DNA of 33,540 bases, taken from CAZZEX01 sp964653285. GTDB lineage: Bacteria; Chloroflexota; Anaerolineae; B4-G1. This document shows, in pieces, positions 1 through 8,125 of this stretch. Location of the stretch: contig CAZZEX010000050.1 of the NCBI GenBank assembly GCA_964653285.1, forward strand, positions 1 through 33,540, given 5' to 3'. Numbering within the stretch: position 1 is the first letter of the stretch; every line of letters begins with the position of its first letter. The translations under genes were made by a program, and so were the position numbers. The notes beneath the pieces are model-generated. The model did not search any database. It was not told where the DNA came from and saw nothing but the letters and a program-made list of their open reading frames with translations.

Positions 1-97
1 CGCCGAAGCGCTCGGTGTAGGTGCGGGTGATGTACTCATAGTACTCTGACGTTGATTCCGGGCTCATGCCGCCCAGGATGCCGATCTTTTTGTGCAT
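1..97 (-). CDS. Aspartate/glutamate racemase family protein, N-terminal fragment
   Basis: The gene runs off the left edge of the window. The visible 32 residues begin MHKKIGILGGMSPEST and continue with a YYEYI-type helix. This is the usual N-terminus of the Asp/Glu racemase superfamily, in which a glycine-rich GGMSPEST turn follows the first beta strand; the family interconverts D- and L-amino acids or related substrates with two catalytic cysteines. Neither cysteine is inside the window, so activity cannot be judged. The start is supported by a purine-rich ribosome binding site (AAGGGGG) about 8 bases upstream. A strong sigma-70-like promoter lies about 110 bases upstream, so the gene appears to be transcribed on its own, separately from the methyltransferase cluster behind it. 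Confidence 0.8.
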   Translation of the reverse strand, partial: MHKKIGILGGMSPESTSEYYEYITRTYTERFG

Positions 98-210
98 GGT
101 TGATTTCCCCCCTTATAACTAGACACAACCTGGCTGAAGAACACTTTCTCCCTGACGCTGGTCAACTCGCCGGTGATGGTGCCGGTATTAGAGCGTTTCA
201 CGGCTTAGAG

Positions 211-238
211 ATTATAGATGACACCTGTCCCCTGTCAA
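211..238 (-). promoter_or_regulatory. Sigma-70-like promoter of the racemase gene
   Basis: On the minus strand TTGACA (233-238) and TATAAT (211-216) are both exact consensus hexamers, 16 bases apart. Transcription would start near 204, giving a leader of about 107 bases before the racemase start codon. The spacer contains the short palindrome GACACCTGTC, which could be an operator. I recognise no riboswitch in the leader (98-204). Confidence 0.7.
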
Positions 239-241
239 GCC

Positions 242-883
242 CTATTTGCTGTGGGTATTCCGCCTTCTCTCCCAAAAGACTCGGCGGTTGAACAACCTGG
301 GCAGGTAGCGGCCGGTCCGCGCGCAGTAGGCGGCGTAGGCCGCGCTATATGTCTCCCGCAGGCAGGCTTCCTCGATCCGGATCTTCCATTCGTAACCCAC
401 CACGTTCAAGGCCAGGCTGACCAGCGCCAGCCAGCTTGGCGCTAAGAGCAGCACGCCCAGGGCCAGCAAGTCCATTGACAGCGCCATCGGGTTGCGCGTG
501 AAACGGTAGATGCCGTGGATGACCAACGGCTGCTTGCTCTCCGGCAGCGCCACCCGGAACGAGCGGCCCAGCGAGACCTCGCCCCAGATTAGACATATCC
601 CGGCCAGCAACAATGCCGCTGCCCCCAGGCCCTGCACGACCGGGCGGTCGAGGAGGGCGATACGTCCAAACCAGTCCACGCTTCGGGCGTCGAGGGGGTA
701 GGCGACGGCGGTCACAAGGAAGAGTAGTGTTGCCATCCCGTTTAACAGCGCCGCCAGGCGATGCCCCCCAGCGTGCCCCTTAGGACTTGCGCCGGTGCTA
801 CGCTTCACCGCCACCAGGATGGCAACGAAGGCTCCCAGGTAGACGGTCAGGGCTGCCGCCAGAAAGACTTGTGTCCAGTGCAT
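242..883 (-). CDS. Isoprenylcysteine carboxyl methyltransferase (ICMT/PEMT)-like integral membrane methyltransferase
   Basis: About 213 residues with several hydrophobic segments. The C-terminal half has the family signature: a GIYRFTRNPM motif, a hydrophobic hairpin, then E-x-x-x-x-x-x-Y-x-x-Y and a closing GRYLPRLF. In ICMT and phospholipid N-methyltransferases this region binds SAM and faces the membrane; the methyl acceptor is a lipid-like molecule. The acceptor here is unknown. I place the start at the internal ATG (MHWTQVF) because it follows the stop codon of the upstream methyltransferase by two bases, which indicates translational coupling; the longer reading frame would overlap that gene. 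It is the last gene of the methyltransferase run. The family call is firm, the substrate is not. Confidence 0.75.
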   Translation of the reverse strand: MHWTQVFLAAALTVYLGAFVAILVAVKRSTGASPKGHAGGHRLAALLNGMATLLFLVTAVAYPLDARSVDWFGRIALLDRPVVQGLGAAALLLAGICLIWGEVSLGRSFRVALPESKQPLVIHGIYRFTRNPMALSMDLLALGVLLLAPSWLALVSLALNVVGYEWKIRIEEACLRETYSAAYAAYCARTGRYLPRLFNRRVFWERRRNTHSK

Positions 884-885
884 CT

Positions 886-1539
886 TCACGCGGGCTTGCG
901 AAAGTTGAGGGTATAGCGCCACCAGTTGCCATACCGCTCCGCCAGCTCCAAGCCAGCCTCCTCTGCCCAGCGGATGGTCGTCCGCGCCAGTGGATAGTCG
1001 GGATCCAGGAACTCTTCGGTGACGGACAGCACCCCGCCTAGTTTGAGTACGCGGCGCAATTCGGCCAGCGCCCGTTGCTGGTCGGGGATTTCGGGCAGTA
1101 CCGTCACCAGGAAGGCGCGGGCGACGCTCTCGTCTTCCAGAGGCAGTTCATAGGCGCTGGCGACGTGCGTCTCGACGTTGGCCAGGCCCACTGCCTGCAC
1201 TTTGCGCTCCGTGGCGGCGATCATCTTGGGCTGGATATCCACCGTCACCAGTGTACCGCCCGGTTCCGTTCGCCGCGCTGCCTCAATGGTAAAGGCCCCC
1301 GGTCCTGGCCCCAGTTCCAGCACTCGCTCGCCAGGTTGAATACCCACATGATCCAGCAGATCACGCATATACCAGCGTCGCAGCGGGTTGTCTGTCATCC
1401 AGGCCAGGGCGTAGGGACAAGGCCCCCTGTTGCCGAGCTTGGAGATCAGCCGGAAGATCACCAGCCACAAGAAGGCAATGCCGCCCACCACGATCAGGAG
1501 TGCCAATACGATTTTTTGTAACAAGGATTTATCTTTCAC
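886..1539 (-). CDS. Membrane-anchored class I SAM-dependent methyltransferase
   Basis: 217 residues. Residues 8-33 form one strongly hydrophobic segment, so the enzyme is probably tethered with its catalytic domain in the cytoplasm. Motif I (VLELGPGPG, residues 73-81) is the SAM-binding loop, followed by an acidic motif II (VDIQPKM) and the post-motif LRRVLKLGG typical of UbiE/COQ5-like enzymes. The substrate cannot be told from sequence. It lies 3 bases from the preceding methyltransferase gene and 2 bases from the following ICMT-like gene, so the three are surely co-transcribed. An anchored methyltransferase next to an integral membrane one suggests a lipid or quinone-like acceptor, which is inference. 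Confidence 0.8.
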   Translation of the reverse strand: MKDKSLLQKIVLALLIVVGGIAFLWLVIFRLISKLGNRGPCPYALAWMTDNPLRRWYMRDLLDHVGIQPGERVLELGPGPGAFTIEAARRTEPGGTLVTVDIQPKMIAATERKVQAVGLANVETHVASAYELPLEDESVARAFLVTVLPEIPDQQRALAELRRVLKLGGVLSVTEEFLDPDYPLARTTIRWAEEAGLELAERYGNWWRYTLNFRKPA

Positions 1540-1542
1540 GTC

Positions 1543-2208
1543 TCACTCCCCCCACTTTTCCAGGTATCCGCCCCTCGGCTTGATGGCTGAGACATAGGCC
1601 GTGGGCATGGGTTCCCAGGTCACCAACACAGCCTCGATCACGTAGAACCCAGCATCGGCGATGAGATGGGAGAAGGTGTTCAACTTGAACGGATGTCTGG
1701 CAGGGGGGATGCCGAACCGAAGAACATATTCGATGCCTGTGCACAGTTTAGCCCAAAGCGACATGTCCCCCTCAGTGAGGGTGATGGCCAGCAGTTTGCC
1801 GCCGGGCCGCAACACGCGGTGGAATTCCCCCACGGCTACTTCCGGGTTAGCCATCTGGTGCAGGACATTGCAGCACAGCACCACATCGAACGTGTCGTCT
1901 TCGAAGCTCAGGGCGGTGGCATCCTCCACACGATAGTCCAAATGGTCAAAGTCTGCCAGTCTCGCCTTGGCCTTCTCCAGCATCTCCAGCGCGATATCGG
2001 TGCAGGTGACATGCCCCACCAGCGGCACGATGTGGGCCGTCAGCAGGCCAGTGCCCGCCCCCGCGTCCAGCAGCCGGTCGTTGGGGTTGAACTCGCTTTT
2101 GAGCTTGGCAATGATCGGCGGGTAGGTGTCTCCTGCCAGGAGCTCGTTTTCATCGTACACGTCGGCCAATTTGCCCCAATAGCGCGCGGCTTTTTCCGCC
2201 CTAGTCAT
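1543..2208 (-). CDS. Class I SAM-dependent methyltransferase
   Basis: 221 residues of a soluble Rossmann-fold methyltransferase. Motif I is LLDAGAGTGL (about 46-55); the adenine-side acidic residue is in CTDIALEML, and VEDATALSFEDDTFDVV is the usual motif II/III stretch before the HRVLRPGGKLLAI strand. The start ATG has a purine-rich sequence (GGGAGGAAC) just upstream. It follows the next methyltransferase after an 83-base gap and overlaps none. The C-terminal domain (DMSLWAKLC and following) is specific to this protein and would contact the acceptor, which I cannot identify. Possible roles include methylation of a quinone, lipid, small metabolite or metal/metalloid ligand. Confidence 0.8.
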   Translation of the reverse strand: MTRAEKAARYWGKLADVYDENELLAGDTYPPIIAKLKSEFNPNDRLLDAGAGTGLLTAHIVPLVGHVTCTDIALEMLEKAKARLADFDHLDYRVEDATALSFEDDTFDVVLCCNVLHQMANPEVAVGEFHRVLRPGGKLLAITLTEGDMSLWAKLCTGIEYVLRFGIPPARHPFKLNTFSHLIADAGFYVIEAVLVTWEPMPTAYVSAIKPRGGYLEKWGE

Positions 2209-2291
2209 GTTCCTCCCTACGCATCGGTCTCTCCTTGCCGTACATCAAGTCCTTTATAGGGTTCCAACCATCCTCCTTAGAAGAACAAAAC

Positions 2292-2879
2292 CTATTTGAC
2301 AGCCAGGGTGCACAACCAGCCCTGGCCCTTCTCTGGCACAGTCTCGAACCACGCTTGGCTGAACCCGGCTGCGGTGAGCCTCTCCACCATCTCAGCGCCG
2401 GAATAGAACGGAAACCCCATCCGATCCGCTAGAGTCACATATTTCCGCCAGTTGGGCATCTCCTTGCTCCCCTCCATCGCAATGGCGACCAGCCCGCTGG
2501 GTTTCAACACACGGTGCACCTCCTTCAGATTCGCTATCGGATTGGGCCAGAAGTAGAACGATTCGATGGCGCAGACCTTGTCAAAGGACTCGTCATCGAA
2601 GGGCAGGGCCGAGATATCTCCATATCTGACCTCCACGCGCCCGGCTCGCACGGCAGCGGCGTTGCGCTTGCGCGCCTGCTGCACCATGACCTCCGAATAG
2701 TCAACGCCAGCGACGAACCCACCCATGGCTATCCTGGCTATCAATTTGATCGCCATGCCGCCGCCACAGCCGACGTCCAGCACGTGATCCGCCGGTTGCA
2801 TGTCCAAAAACTCTATGGCCCAGTCGGTCAGAGGTCTGTGTCCCCAGCCAGGTGGCCGAAAACCATCCTGCCGAGCCAT
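2292..2879 (-). CDS. Class I SAM-dependent methyltransferase
   Basis: 195 residues. SAM-binding motif I is VLDVGCGGGM (33-42), then VAGVDYSEVMV, GDISALPFDDESFD and the HRVLKPSG strand, all characteristic of Methyltransf_11/25 enzymes. There is no ribosome binding site at normal spacing before this ATG: a GGGAGG lies about 20 bases upstream, and the codons between it and the ATG are open but hold no standard start codon. The true N-terminus may therefore be slightly longer or the gene poorly translated. A 172-base gap separates it from the upstream ICMT-like gene. Acceptor unknown. Confidence 0.75.
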   Translation of the reverse strand: MARQDGFRPPGWGHRPLTDWAIEFLDMQPADHVLDVGCGGGMAIKLIARIAMGGFVAGVDYSEVMVQQARKRNAAAVRAGRVEVRYGDISALPFDDESFDKVCAIESFYFWPNPIANLKEVHRVLKPSGLVAIAMEGSKEMPNWRKYVTLADRMGFPFYSGAEMVERLTAAGFSQAWFETVPEKGQGWLCTLAVK

Positions 2880-3051
2880 CCACTGGGTTTGCGGGCTTGC
2901 CTCCCGATTATTTCATATATTCTACCTGTTAATCCCATTTTCCCCTCTCTCCACGTCGGCATCCCAGGGCATCCGTTTGAACCACGCTATCGCGTGCTCG
3001 TCGCGAAATATGAGCCGCATCCAGGCTTTAACACGCGACGCATCTCACACG

Positions 3052-3687
3052 CTAAAACAATCTCGGAAAGAACATGCCAACTTTGCGTTGGTATTCGATG
3101 TATTCCTCTCCAAATCGCTCGATTAGCATCTCTTCTTCGGCTTTTGCCGTCGGATAGATGCCAATCATCACACACAGAGCGGGAACCAACGGCCAATAAG
3201 TCAGCAGCACTAAACTCGACCCCACCAGAATCAAGACGTAAGACACGTAGTACGGATGCCTCACGATTCCCAGCGGCCCGGTTTGAATCAGTTCATGCTC
3301 CCCGTATACGCCCGCGGTCGAGGGGCGCAAGTATTTCCCGGCCAAGAGGAGCGCCCAATTCAACAGCATGGCTCCGGCGTAAAAAATCAGGAATCCAACG
3401 ACCTGTATGGCAAGTGCGAAACGGGAGGAAAAGGTCAGGAATCCAAAAACGCTGTAGTACTTGTTCAGAAACAGAAAGACTGTGCCCCCAATCCAAAACG
3501 GCCAGATGCAGAAATAACCAAATCCCACCAAGGACAAAAGGAGTTTGGCATACGGTATTTCCTGCTTTGCTGTTCCACTCTTACTGCTGTCCCTGAACTC
3601 GGCCCAGTAGCGGACACTGACAACTGCTATCACTGCCAGGGGGATAGCCAGCAAAACTGCGGCGATTGTTTGGGGAATCATTTTCAC
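3052..3687 (-). CDS. ICMT-like integral membrane methyltransferase
   Basis: 211 residues with about five hydrophobic segments. The conserved C-terminal part reads GPLGIVRHPYYVSY, then after a hairpin an E-rich helix (AEEEMLIERFGEEYIEYQ) and the ending GMFFPRLF, matching isoprenylcysteine carboxyl methyltransferase / PEMT-type enzymes. It starts 7 bases after the stop of the downstream-facing FeoB gene, so it is in the same operon. Base composition is visibly more AT-rich than the flanking FeoB gene, which may mean separate ancestry. A second, broken copy of the last 50 or so residues lies at 8917-9240, about 80 percent identical by eye, so this gene has a paralogue lost by insertion. Substrate unknown. 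Confidence 0.75.
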   Translation of the reverse strand: MKMIPQTIAAVLLAIPLAVIAVVSVRYWAEFRDSSKSGTAKQEIPYAKLLLSLVGFGYFCIWPFWIGGTVFLFLNKYYSVFGFLTFSSRFALAIQVVGFLIFYAGAMLLNWALLLAGKYLRPSTAGVYGEHELIQTGPLGIVRHPYYVSYVLILVGSSLVLLTYWPLVPALCVMIGIYPTAKAEEEMLIERFGEEYIEYQRKVGMFFPRLF

Positions 3688-3694
3688 CTCCTTA

Positions 3695-5770
3695 TCAGGC
3701 GAAACCCAGCAGCCGTCCCCCCTGATACACCAGGAACGTGATCAGGCCGGCCATCACCAGCGGCACGGCCGACCCCATCAGCGTCCACTTGAGGCTGCGG
3801 GTCTCTTTCCAGGTGGCCCACACGGTGACCAGGCAGGGCAGGTAGAGCATGAAGAACACCAGGAACGTGTAGGCGGTCAACGGCGTCCACGCCTGAGGCA
3901 AGTAGTTCAGCACCTGCTCCGACTCGGCCAGGCTGGCTTGCAGGCCATAGGTCATAGCCAGGGCAGGCACGATGATCTCTTTGGCCGGCAGGGTGAAGAG
4001 CAGGGCGGCCAACATCTCGCCGCCCAACCCCCAGGCCCGGCCCAGCGGCGCCAGCTTGCGCACCAGCCAACCAATGGCCGTCTGCTCAAAGGGAACGCCG
4101 GGGGGCACGTTGCCCAGGATCCAGATGAGCAGTGTGGCCGGCGCGGCGAACTCGACCGCCCGCCACATAGTGTGTGCCACCCGGTCCACCAGCGACCGCC
4201 AGATCACCTGCCCGAACTGGGGCCGGCGATAAGGATGCATCTCCAGCACGAAGCCGCCTGGCTCTCCCCGGAAGATGGTTTTGTTTAGCACCAGAGTGGC
4301 CAGAAATGCGGCCCCCAGGCTGAGGAAAAACAGGGAGAGCATCACCGGAAAGGCTCTAGCGCCAAAAAGGGCAATCGCCAAGGCCACGCCCGCGCCGTAA
4401 CTACCGCTGCAGATGATCAGGGGGCCGGTCAGGATGGACGCCAGGCGGGCCTTCTTGTTTTCGATGATCCGCGAGGCCATCACGCCGGTCACGTTGCAAC
4501 CCAAACACATGCCCCAGGCGAGGCACTGCTTCCCCTGGGAGCCCACCGCGCGCATAGGCCGGTCCAGATTGAAGGCTACCCGGGGCAAAAGGCCCAGGTC
4601 CTCCAACAGGTCGAAGGCGATGAACAGGATAATCATCGGCGGCAGCATGGCCGCGATGACTGTCCCCGTGCCCATGAGAAGACCATCCACCAGCGCGCCG
4701 GTCACCCACCAGGGGGCCTGAATGCCCGTCAGCCAGGCACGGGCGGCGCCGATCAGCCAGGAGAGGCCGGCCTCCAGCCACCCGCCCCCGATTTCGCCGC
4801 CCTTGATGGTGATCCAGAAGACGAGAGTGAGCGTCGCCAACATGATGGGCCACGACCAGACCCTGTGGGTGACGATGCGGTCAATGCGCTCGGTCAGGCT
4901 CTCTTCCACCGGGCGCAGGCGACGGACTACCCGGTGCACCACGTCGTGGGCGAACTCGAAGCGGCGGCGGACGATCTCCACCTTGGCGTCGGGCCGGGTC
5001 CCCTCGCGCAAGCGCACGGCCCGGTTCAGGATAGCCCGCAAGGCCTTGGGGGAGAGAGACGAAGCATCGTCGTCCGGCTCCAGGCGGCAGGCCGCCAGGT
5101 CCCCCTGCTGAAAAGCCGCGACGATCTGCGGGTCATCCTCCAGGAGTTTGAGCGCCACCCAGCGGCGCCGGCCATCAATGCCCAGGCGGGCCAGGTCGGC
5201 CTCCAGGCTCTCGACGTATCCCCCGACGGTCAGCCCGTAGTTCACCGCCGCCGGATGAGTCTGGCGCTGCCCCGTAGCCACCTTCACTATCGCCGCCACT
5301 AACTCCGGGAGACCCTCTTCTTCCGTAGCCACGGTGGGTACCACCGGCACACCCAGGTCTGCCTCCAGGGCTGCGACGTCAATCTCCCATCCCTGCCGTT
5401 TCACTTCGTCCATCAAGTTGAGGACCACCACCACCCGGCCGGTCAACTCCAGGATCTGCAGCGCCAGATTGAGATTGCGCTCCAGGCTGGTGGCGTCCAC
5501 GATGTCAATCACCACGTCCGGCTCGCCGGAAAGGACGTAATCGCGGGCGACGACCTCCTCGGGCGACTGGGCGGCCAGGCTGTAGGTGCCGGGCAGGTCC
5601 ACCAGGCGGATCTCCCAACCCTGGTAGTGGAAGGTCCCCTCGGCTCGCTCCACCGTCTTGCCTGGCCAGTTGCCCACGTGCTGCCGGCTGCCGGTGAGGG
5701 CGTTGAAGATGACGCTCTTGCCCACGTTGGGATTGCCAGCTACACCTACAGTGATTGTCTTTTTATCCAT
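3695..5770 (-). CDS. feoB: FeoB-type ferrous iron transporter, full length but with a divergent gate
   Basis: 691 residues. The N-terminal GTPase has G1 GNPNVGKS (12-19), the FeoB-specific QHVGNWPGKTVE loop, G3 DLPGTYSL, G4 NLMD and G5 near VPTVATEEEG. A helical linker follows, then about eight to ten membrane segments. Canonical FeoB gates carry GCNVPA and CSARLPVY; here the corresponding places read GCNVTGVMASR and CSGSYGAGVAL. The first Cys is kept but the proline and the second motif are not, so metal preference may differ from the other FeoB in this window. The start ATG overlaps the stop of the anchored DtxR gene by 8 bases, tying transporter to sensor. Fe(II) is the default substrate; Mn(II) is a reasonable alternative because some FeoB paralogues carry it. 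Confidence 0.85.
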   Translation of the reverse strand: MDKKTITVGVAGNPNVGKSVIFNALTGSRQHVGNWPGKTVERAEGTFHYQGWEIRLVDLPGTYSLAAQSPEEVVARDYVLSGEPDVVIDIVDATSLERNLNLALQILELTGRVVVVLNLMDEVKRQGWEIDVAALEADLGVPVVPTVATEEEGLPELVAAIVKVATGQRQTHPAAVNYGLTVGGYVESLEADLARLGIDGRRRWVALKLLEDDPQIVAAFQQGDLAACRLEPDDDASSLSPKALRAILNRAVRLREGTRPDAKVEIVRRRFEFAHDVVHRVVRRLRPVEESLTERIDRIVTHRVWSWPIMLATLTLVFWITIKGGEIGGGWLEAGLSWLIGAARAWLTGIQAPWWVTGALVDGLLMGTGTVIAAMLPPMIILFIAFDLLEDLGLLPRVAFNLDRPMRAVGSQGKQCLAWGMCLGCNVTGVMASRIIENKKARLASILTGPLIICSGSYGAGVALAIALFGARAFPVMLSLFFLSLGAAFLATLVLNKTIFRGEPGGFVLEMHPYRRPQFGQVIWRSLVDRVAHTMWRAVEFAAPATLLIWILGNVPPGVPFEQTAIGWLVRKLAPLGRAWGLGGEMLAALLFTLPAKEIIVPALAMTYGLQASLAESEQVLNYLPQAWTPLTAYTFLVFFMLYLPCLVTVWATWKETRSLKWTLMGSAVPLVMAGLITFLVYQGGRLLGFA

Positions 5771-6767
5771 TTCTCACCTCTTCTACCAGGATGCTGTCGG
5801 CGTCCGTGCGGCGCATGGCAATGGCCGTGCCCTTGATGCGGTACTCGACCGGGTCGCCCAGGGGCGCTGTGCGGATCACGGTCACCTCGGCGCCGGGCAC
5901 CAGGCCCATGTCGAGCATGCGCCGTTGCTGTTTGCCGCCACCCTTGACCTCGGCCACCATTGCCCGGCTGCCCACCGGGAGTTCACCCAGGGGCACAGGC
6001 AGAACGGGCACCGGCACGGCGTGGACGCGCCCGGCGGCCGCCGTTGCCAGGGGGAGGATGTCTGCATTAACCTTCACCCTCAAATGCTCCGGCTGGCGTT
6101 CAACTATCTCCACTTCAGCGCCGGGCTTCAGGCCCATAGCCACCAGTTGGGCGAAGAGGGCCGGCGGCTCATCCTCCACATGCAGAATGCGCAGCCGGTC
6201 GCCCGGCGTGCAGGCTGCCAGGGGAATACCGGCCGGAGGAGGCACCCAACAGCCAGCATCGGGGATGATATCCCCGTGGGGGTCCCATGCAGGGTGGCCC
6301 AGTTCGGCGTCCAGTTCCTCCGCCTCGTCCGGAGTCATCTCGTGCTCCCGGCGGTCGGCCTCGACGTGGACGGCCTCCAGGGGCATCTCCTCCCGATCCA
6401 CCAGGTAACGCTCCCACAGCCGGTGCACCCGGATCAGTTCCTGCGCCCGCTCCCGACCCCGCGCCGTCAGGCAGATGCCTGCGCTCGCGTCTCCATCGGC
6501 CCAACTGGAGGCCACCAGCGTGTCTATCAGTCCCTCGGTCATCTCGACCGAGATGCCCATCGTCCGGGCCAGGGCCCTGGCTTCCACAGTCACCCCGTTT
6601 CGCTGGAGTTTGTAGACCTCTTTGAGCGCATCTTCCATCTCAATGAGTTGGGTCGACTGCGGGTGCACCGGGGCTCGAGCCCGCCGCAGCAGTGCCCACA
6701 GCGACAGGATGGCCAGCGCGAAAGATACGGCCGGCCATAACCAGTTCGATATATCAAAATTCTCCAA
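5763..6767 (-). CDS. Membrane-anchored DtxR/MntR-type metal regulator with two FeoA (SH3-like) domains
   Basis: 334 residues from a TTG start (LENFDIS) preceded by GAGGAGG at good spacing. Order: one hydrophobic segment (about 8-28), a winged-helix part (about 42-105), the DtxR metal-binding/dimerisation region (about 108-165), then two FeoA-like SH3 domains (about 185-250 and 258-330). The metal ligands of DtxR are recognisable: H115 and E119 in VHRLWER, then H134, E141 and H142 in the VHVEADRREHE helix. The residue matching the DtxR site-2 Cys is D138, as in Mn-type sensors. DtxR proteins are normally soluble, so the N-terminal anchor is unusual. It overlaps feoB by 8 bases. Direct contact of its FeoA domains with FeoB at the membrane is plausible but inferred. 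Confidence 0.8.
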   Translation of the reverse strand: MENFDISNWLWPAVSFALAILSLWALLRRARAPVHPQSTQLIEMEDALKEVYKLQRNGVTVEARALARTMGISVEMTEGLIDTLVASSWADGDASAGICLTARGRERAQELIRVHRLWERYLVDREEMPLEAVHVEADRREHEMTPDEAEELDAELGHPAWDPHGDIIPDAGCWVPPPAGIPLAACTPGDRLRILHVEDEPPALFAQLVAMGLKPGAEVEIVERQPEHLRVKVNADILPLATAAAGRVHAVPVPVLPVPLGELPVGSRAMVAEVKGGGKQQRRMLDMGLVPGAEVTVIRTAPLGDPVEYRIKGTAIAMRRTDADSILVEEVRNG

Positions 6768-6963
6768 TTTTGGCCTCCTCTGTCTGTGCTTTGCTCTCTA
6801 TGTTGCCGGTATTCCTCTCCCCATCCACCCTCGTGAAGGTTGCGAATAGTCCTGGCAATGAGGCGATTTTCGACTGGCGAAGGTGCTTCTGGCCCGAAAT
6901 CTATCGCCTAACCTTCGCAAGGGTTCCCTCGCCTGAAAGGGTACTCGCATTTCATCAAGAGAG
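6768..6963 (-). promoter_or_regulatory. Gap before the anchored-dtxR/feoB unit with possible DtxR half-site
   Basis: No gene seen in these 196 bases. GCCTAACCT (about 6910-6918) equals half of the DtxR operator palindrome, but the other half is not recognisable. It sits inside an 8-base inverted repeat, GCGAAGGT / ACCTTCGC (about 6879-6920), with a second imperfect GAAGGTTGCG further left. A regulatory role is possible; the match is too short to be firm. Confidence 0.3.
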
Positions 6964-7599
6964 TTACGTACTTCCCTTTATTGCTCTCACGAAGCACATG
7001 GACAAGAGCCCTTCGAAGCGTTGAATGGAAAAACCACTCTTCTTCAAGGTGGCCCTCAATTCCCCCTCACTGATTGGCGTGCCCCCGAAAAGTTCGTAGG
7101 CCGCGTCAAGTCCAGGTTTCCCAGAACGGAAGAGAAAATCAGGCAGTAAGGTTTCTTCAGAAAAGGAGAATACGCTTCCCTCTTTCAGCATGCGGTAAAC
7201 TTCTGAGATTGCTTTCTTCCACCCTCTTATGTGGTGAAGGACGCCGAATAGAAAAACAGCGTCAAAGTAACAATCTGGAAAAGTAGACCCGGTTGCGTCC
7301 TCACAAAGAAATTCAATGTTGTCGGTTCTTATACTCTGAGCCCACTTTGGTGGATGCGATATACACTGTTGGGCTGCGGTGACCATACCTGGATCAACGT
7401 CTATGCCCACTACTTTCTCACAGTCGAGATACTGGTTGATCAAGAGGGCACCTATACCACTTCCACATCCAATGTCCAGACATACGCTTCTTTCACCAAT
7501 ATCAAGATTGGAGAGAACCCTGGGAGCCTCAAGCCGGCGCAACATGTAGGCCCTCAGTGGACTACGGATCAGCAACTTTTCTACGACTGTGAGTCTCAT
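6964..7599 (-). CDS. Class I SAM-dependent methyltransferase, AT-richer than its neighbours
   Basis: 211 residues from the internal ATG (MRLTVVEK), chosen because AGAGGTG lies 4-5 bases upstream and the longer frame would run into the upstream gene. Motif I is VCLDIGCGSGIG (39-50), followed by VVGIDVDPGMV, an acidic CEDATGSTFPDCYFD stretch and FGVLHHI, typical of Methyltransf_11/25 enzymes. Codon use and base composition differ clearly from the Suf and DtxR genes on either side, suggesting transfer. The gene begins 14 bases after a SufB/D-like frame that stops half way, so its arrival probably removed the rest of that gene. Acceptor unknown. Confidence 0.8.
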   Translation of the reverse strand: MRLTVVEKLLIRSPLRAYMLRRLEAPRVLSNLDIGERSVCLDIGCGSGIGALLINQYLDCEKVVGIDVDPGMVTAAQQCISHPPKWAQSIRTDNIEFLCEDATGSTFPDCYFDAVFLFGVLHHIRGWKKAISEVYRMLKEGSVFSFSEETLLPDFLFRSGKPGLDAAYELFGGTPISEGELRATLKKSGFSIQRFEGLLSMCFVRAIKGST

Positions 7600-7612
7600 T
7601 TTACACCTCTTC

Positions 7613-8125
7613 TCAACATCCACAAGTATGGAGTTTGGCACCTTCTTCGAGGATGACGACGTTGTGCACCCTCTGGGCGATGTTGCCCCGCGCCATGTAC
7701 AGAACCGCCTGAACGGGGAAGGGCACTTTTGCTCCCTTCTCGACGCGGAGGAAGTACCCCTGGGGCTCCGGCCCCGATGCGCATCGGGCCGTGTACCTGT
7801 CCAGGTCGGCCGGAACCGCCTTCCAGTGGTATTTCTCGCTCAGCCAAGCGTACTTCTTGAGGGCCTCAGCGATGGGCAGAAGTTCGATCTGGTCGGATTT
7901 GACTATCAGGGAGAGCGGATGAAAGTCGTGCAGGATGTACGTGCCTGAGCGCTCCTCCCCTGTGACGTGCACCCCCAGGCTGGTCATCACCTCCGCGTCG
8001 GCCGGCCCCACCTGTTCGGGGGGGATCATCGCCGGCGGCGAGATGTCAGGTTCAAAGAGGAACTGTGTCAGATCAAGGTCCGGGCCGTTTTGCACCCCTG
8101 TAGGGCTGGTGATTGGCATTCTCAT
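7613..8125 (-). pseudogene. SufB/SufD-like Fe-S scaffold, truncated to its N-terminal half
   Basis: 170 residues from ATGAGAATGCC, whose ATGA overlaps the stop of the sufC-like gene. The sequence follows the short SufB/D proteins that pair with SufC in anaerobes and archaea: GYFLRVEKGAKVPFPVQAV, then NIAQRVHNVVILEEGAKLH, the first turns of the right-handed beta-helix. In full proteins this continues with an HIITGC-type turn and about 130-150 more residues, including the helix that binds SufC. Here it ends abruptly LHTCGC-stop, and a foreign-looking methyltransferase gene begins 14 bases later. It is most likely inactive. A role for the fragment as a short independent protein cannot be excluded. 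Confidence 0.65.

Noticed and set aside
2514..3596. 360-residue plus-strand open frame
   Set aside because: Spans two clear minus-strand methyltransferase genes and the gap between them; no domain seen.
5658..6740. 360-residue plus-strand open frame
   Set aside because: Opposite the anchored DtxR gene, whose metal ligands and FeoA domains are unmistakable.
7600..7641. Longer start for the methyltransferase at 6964
   Set aside because: It would overlap the sufB/D-like frame; the internal ATG has AGAGGTG at correct spacing.
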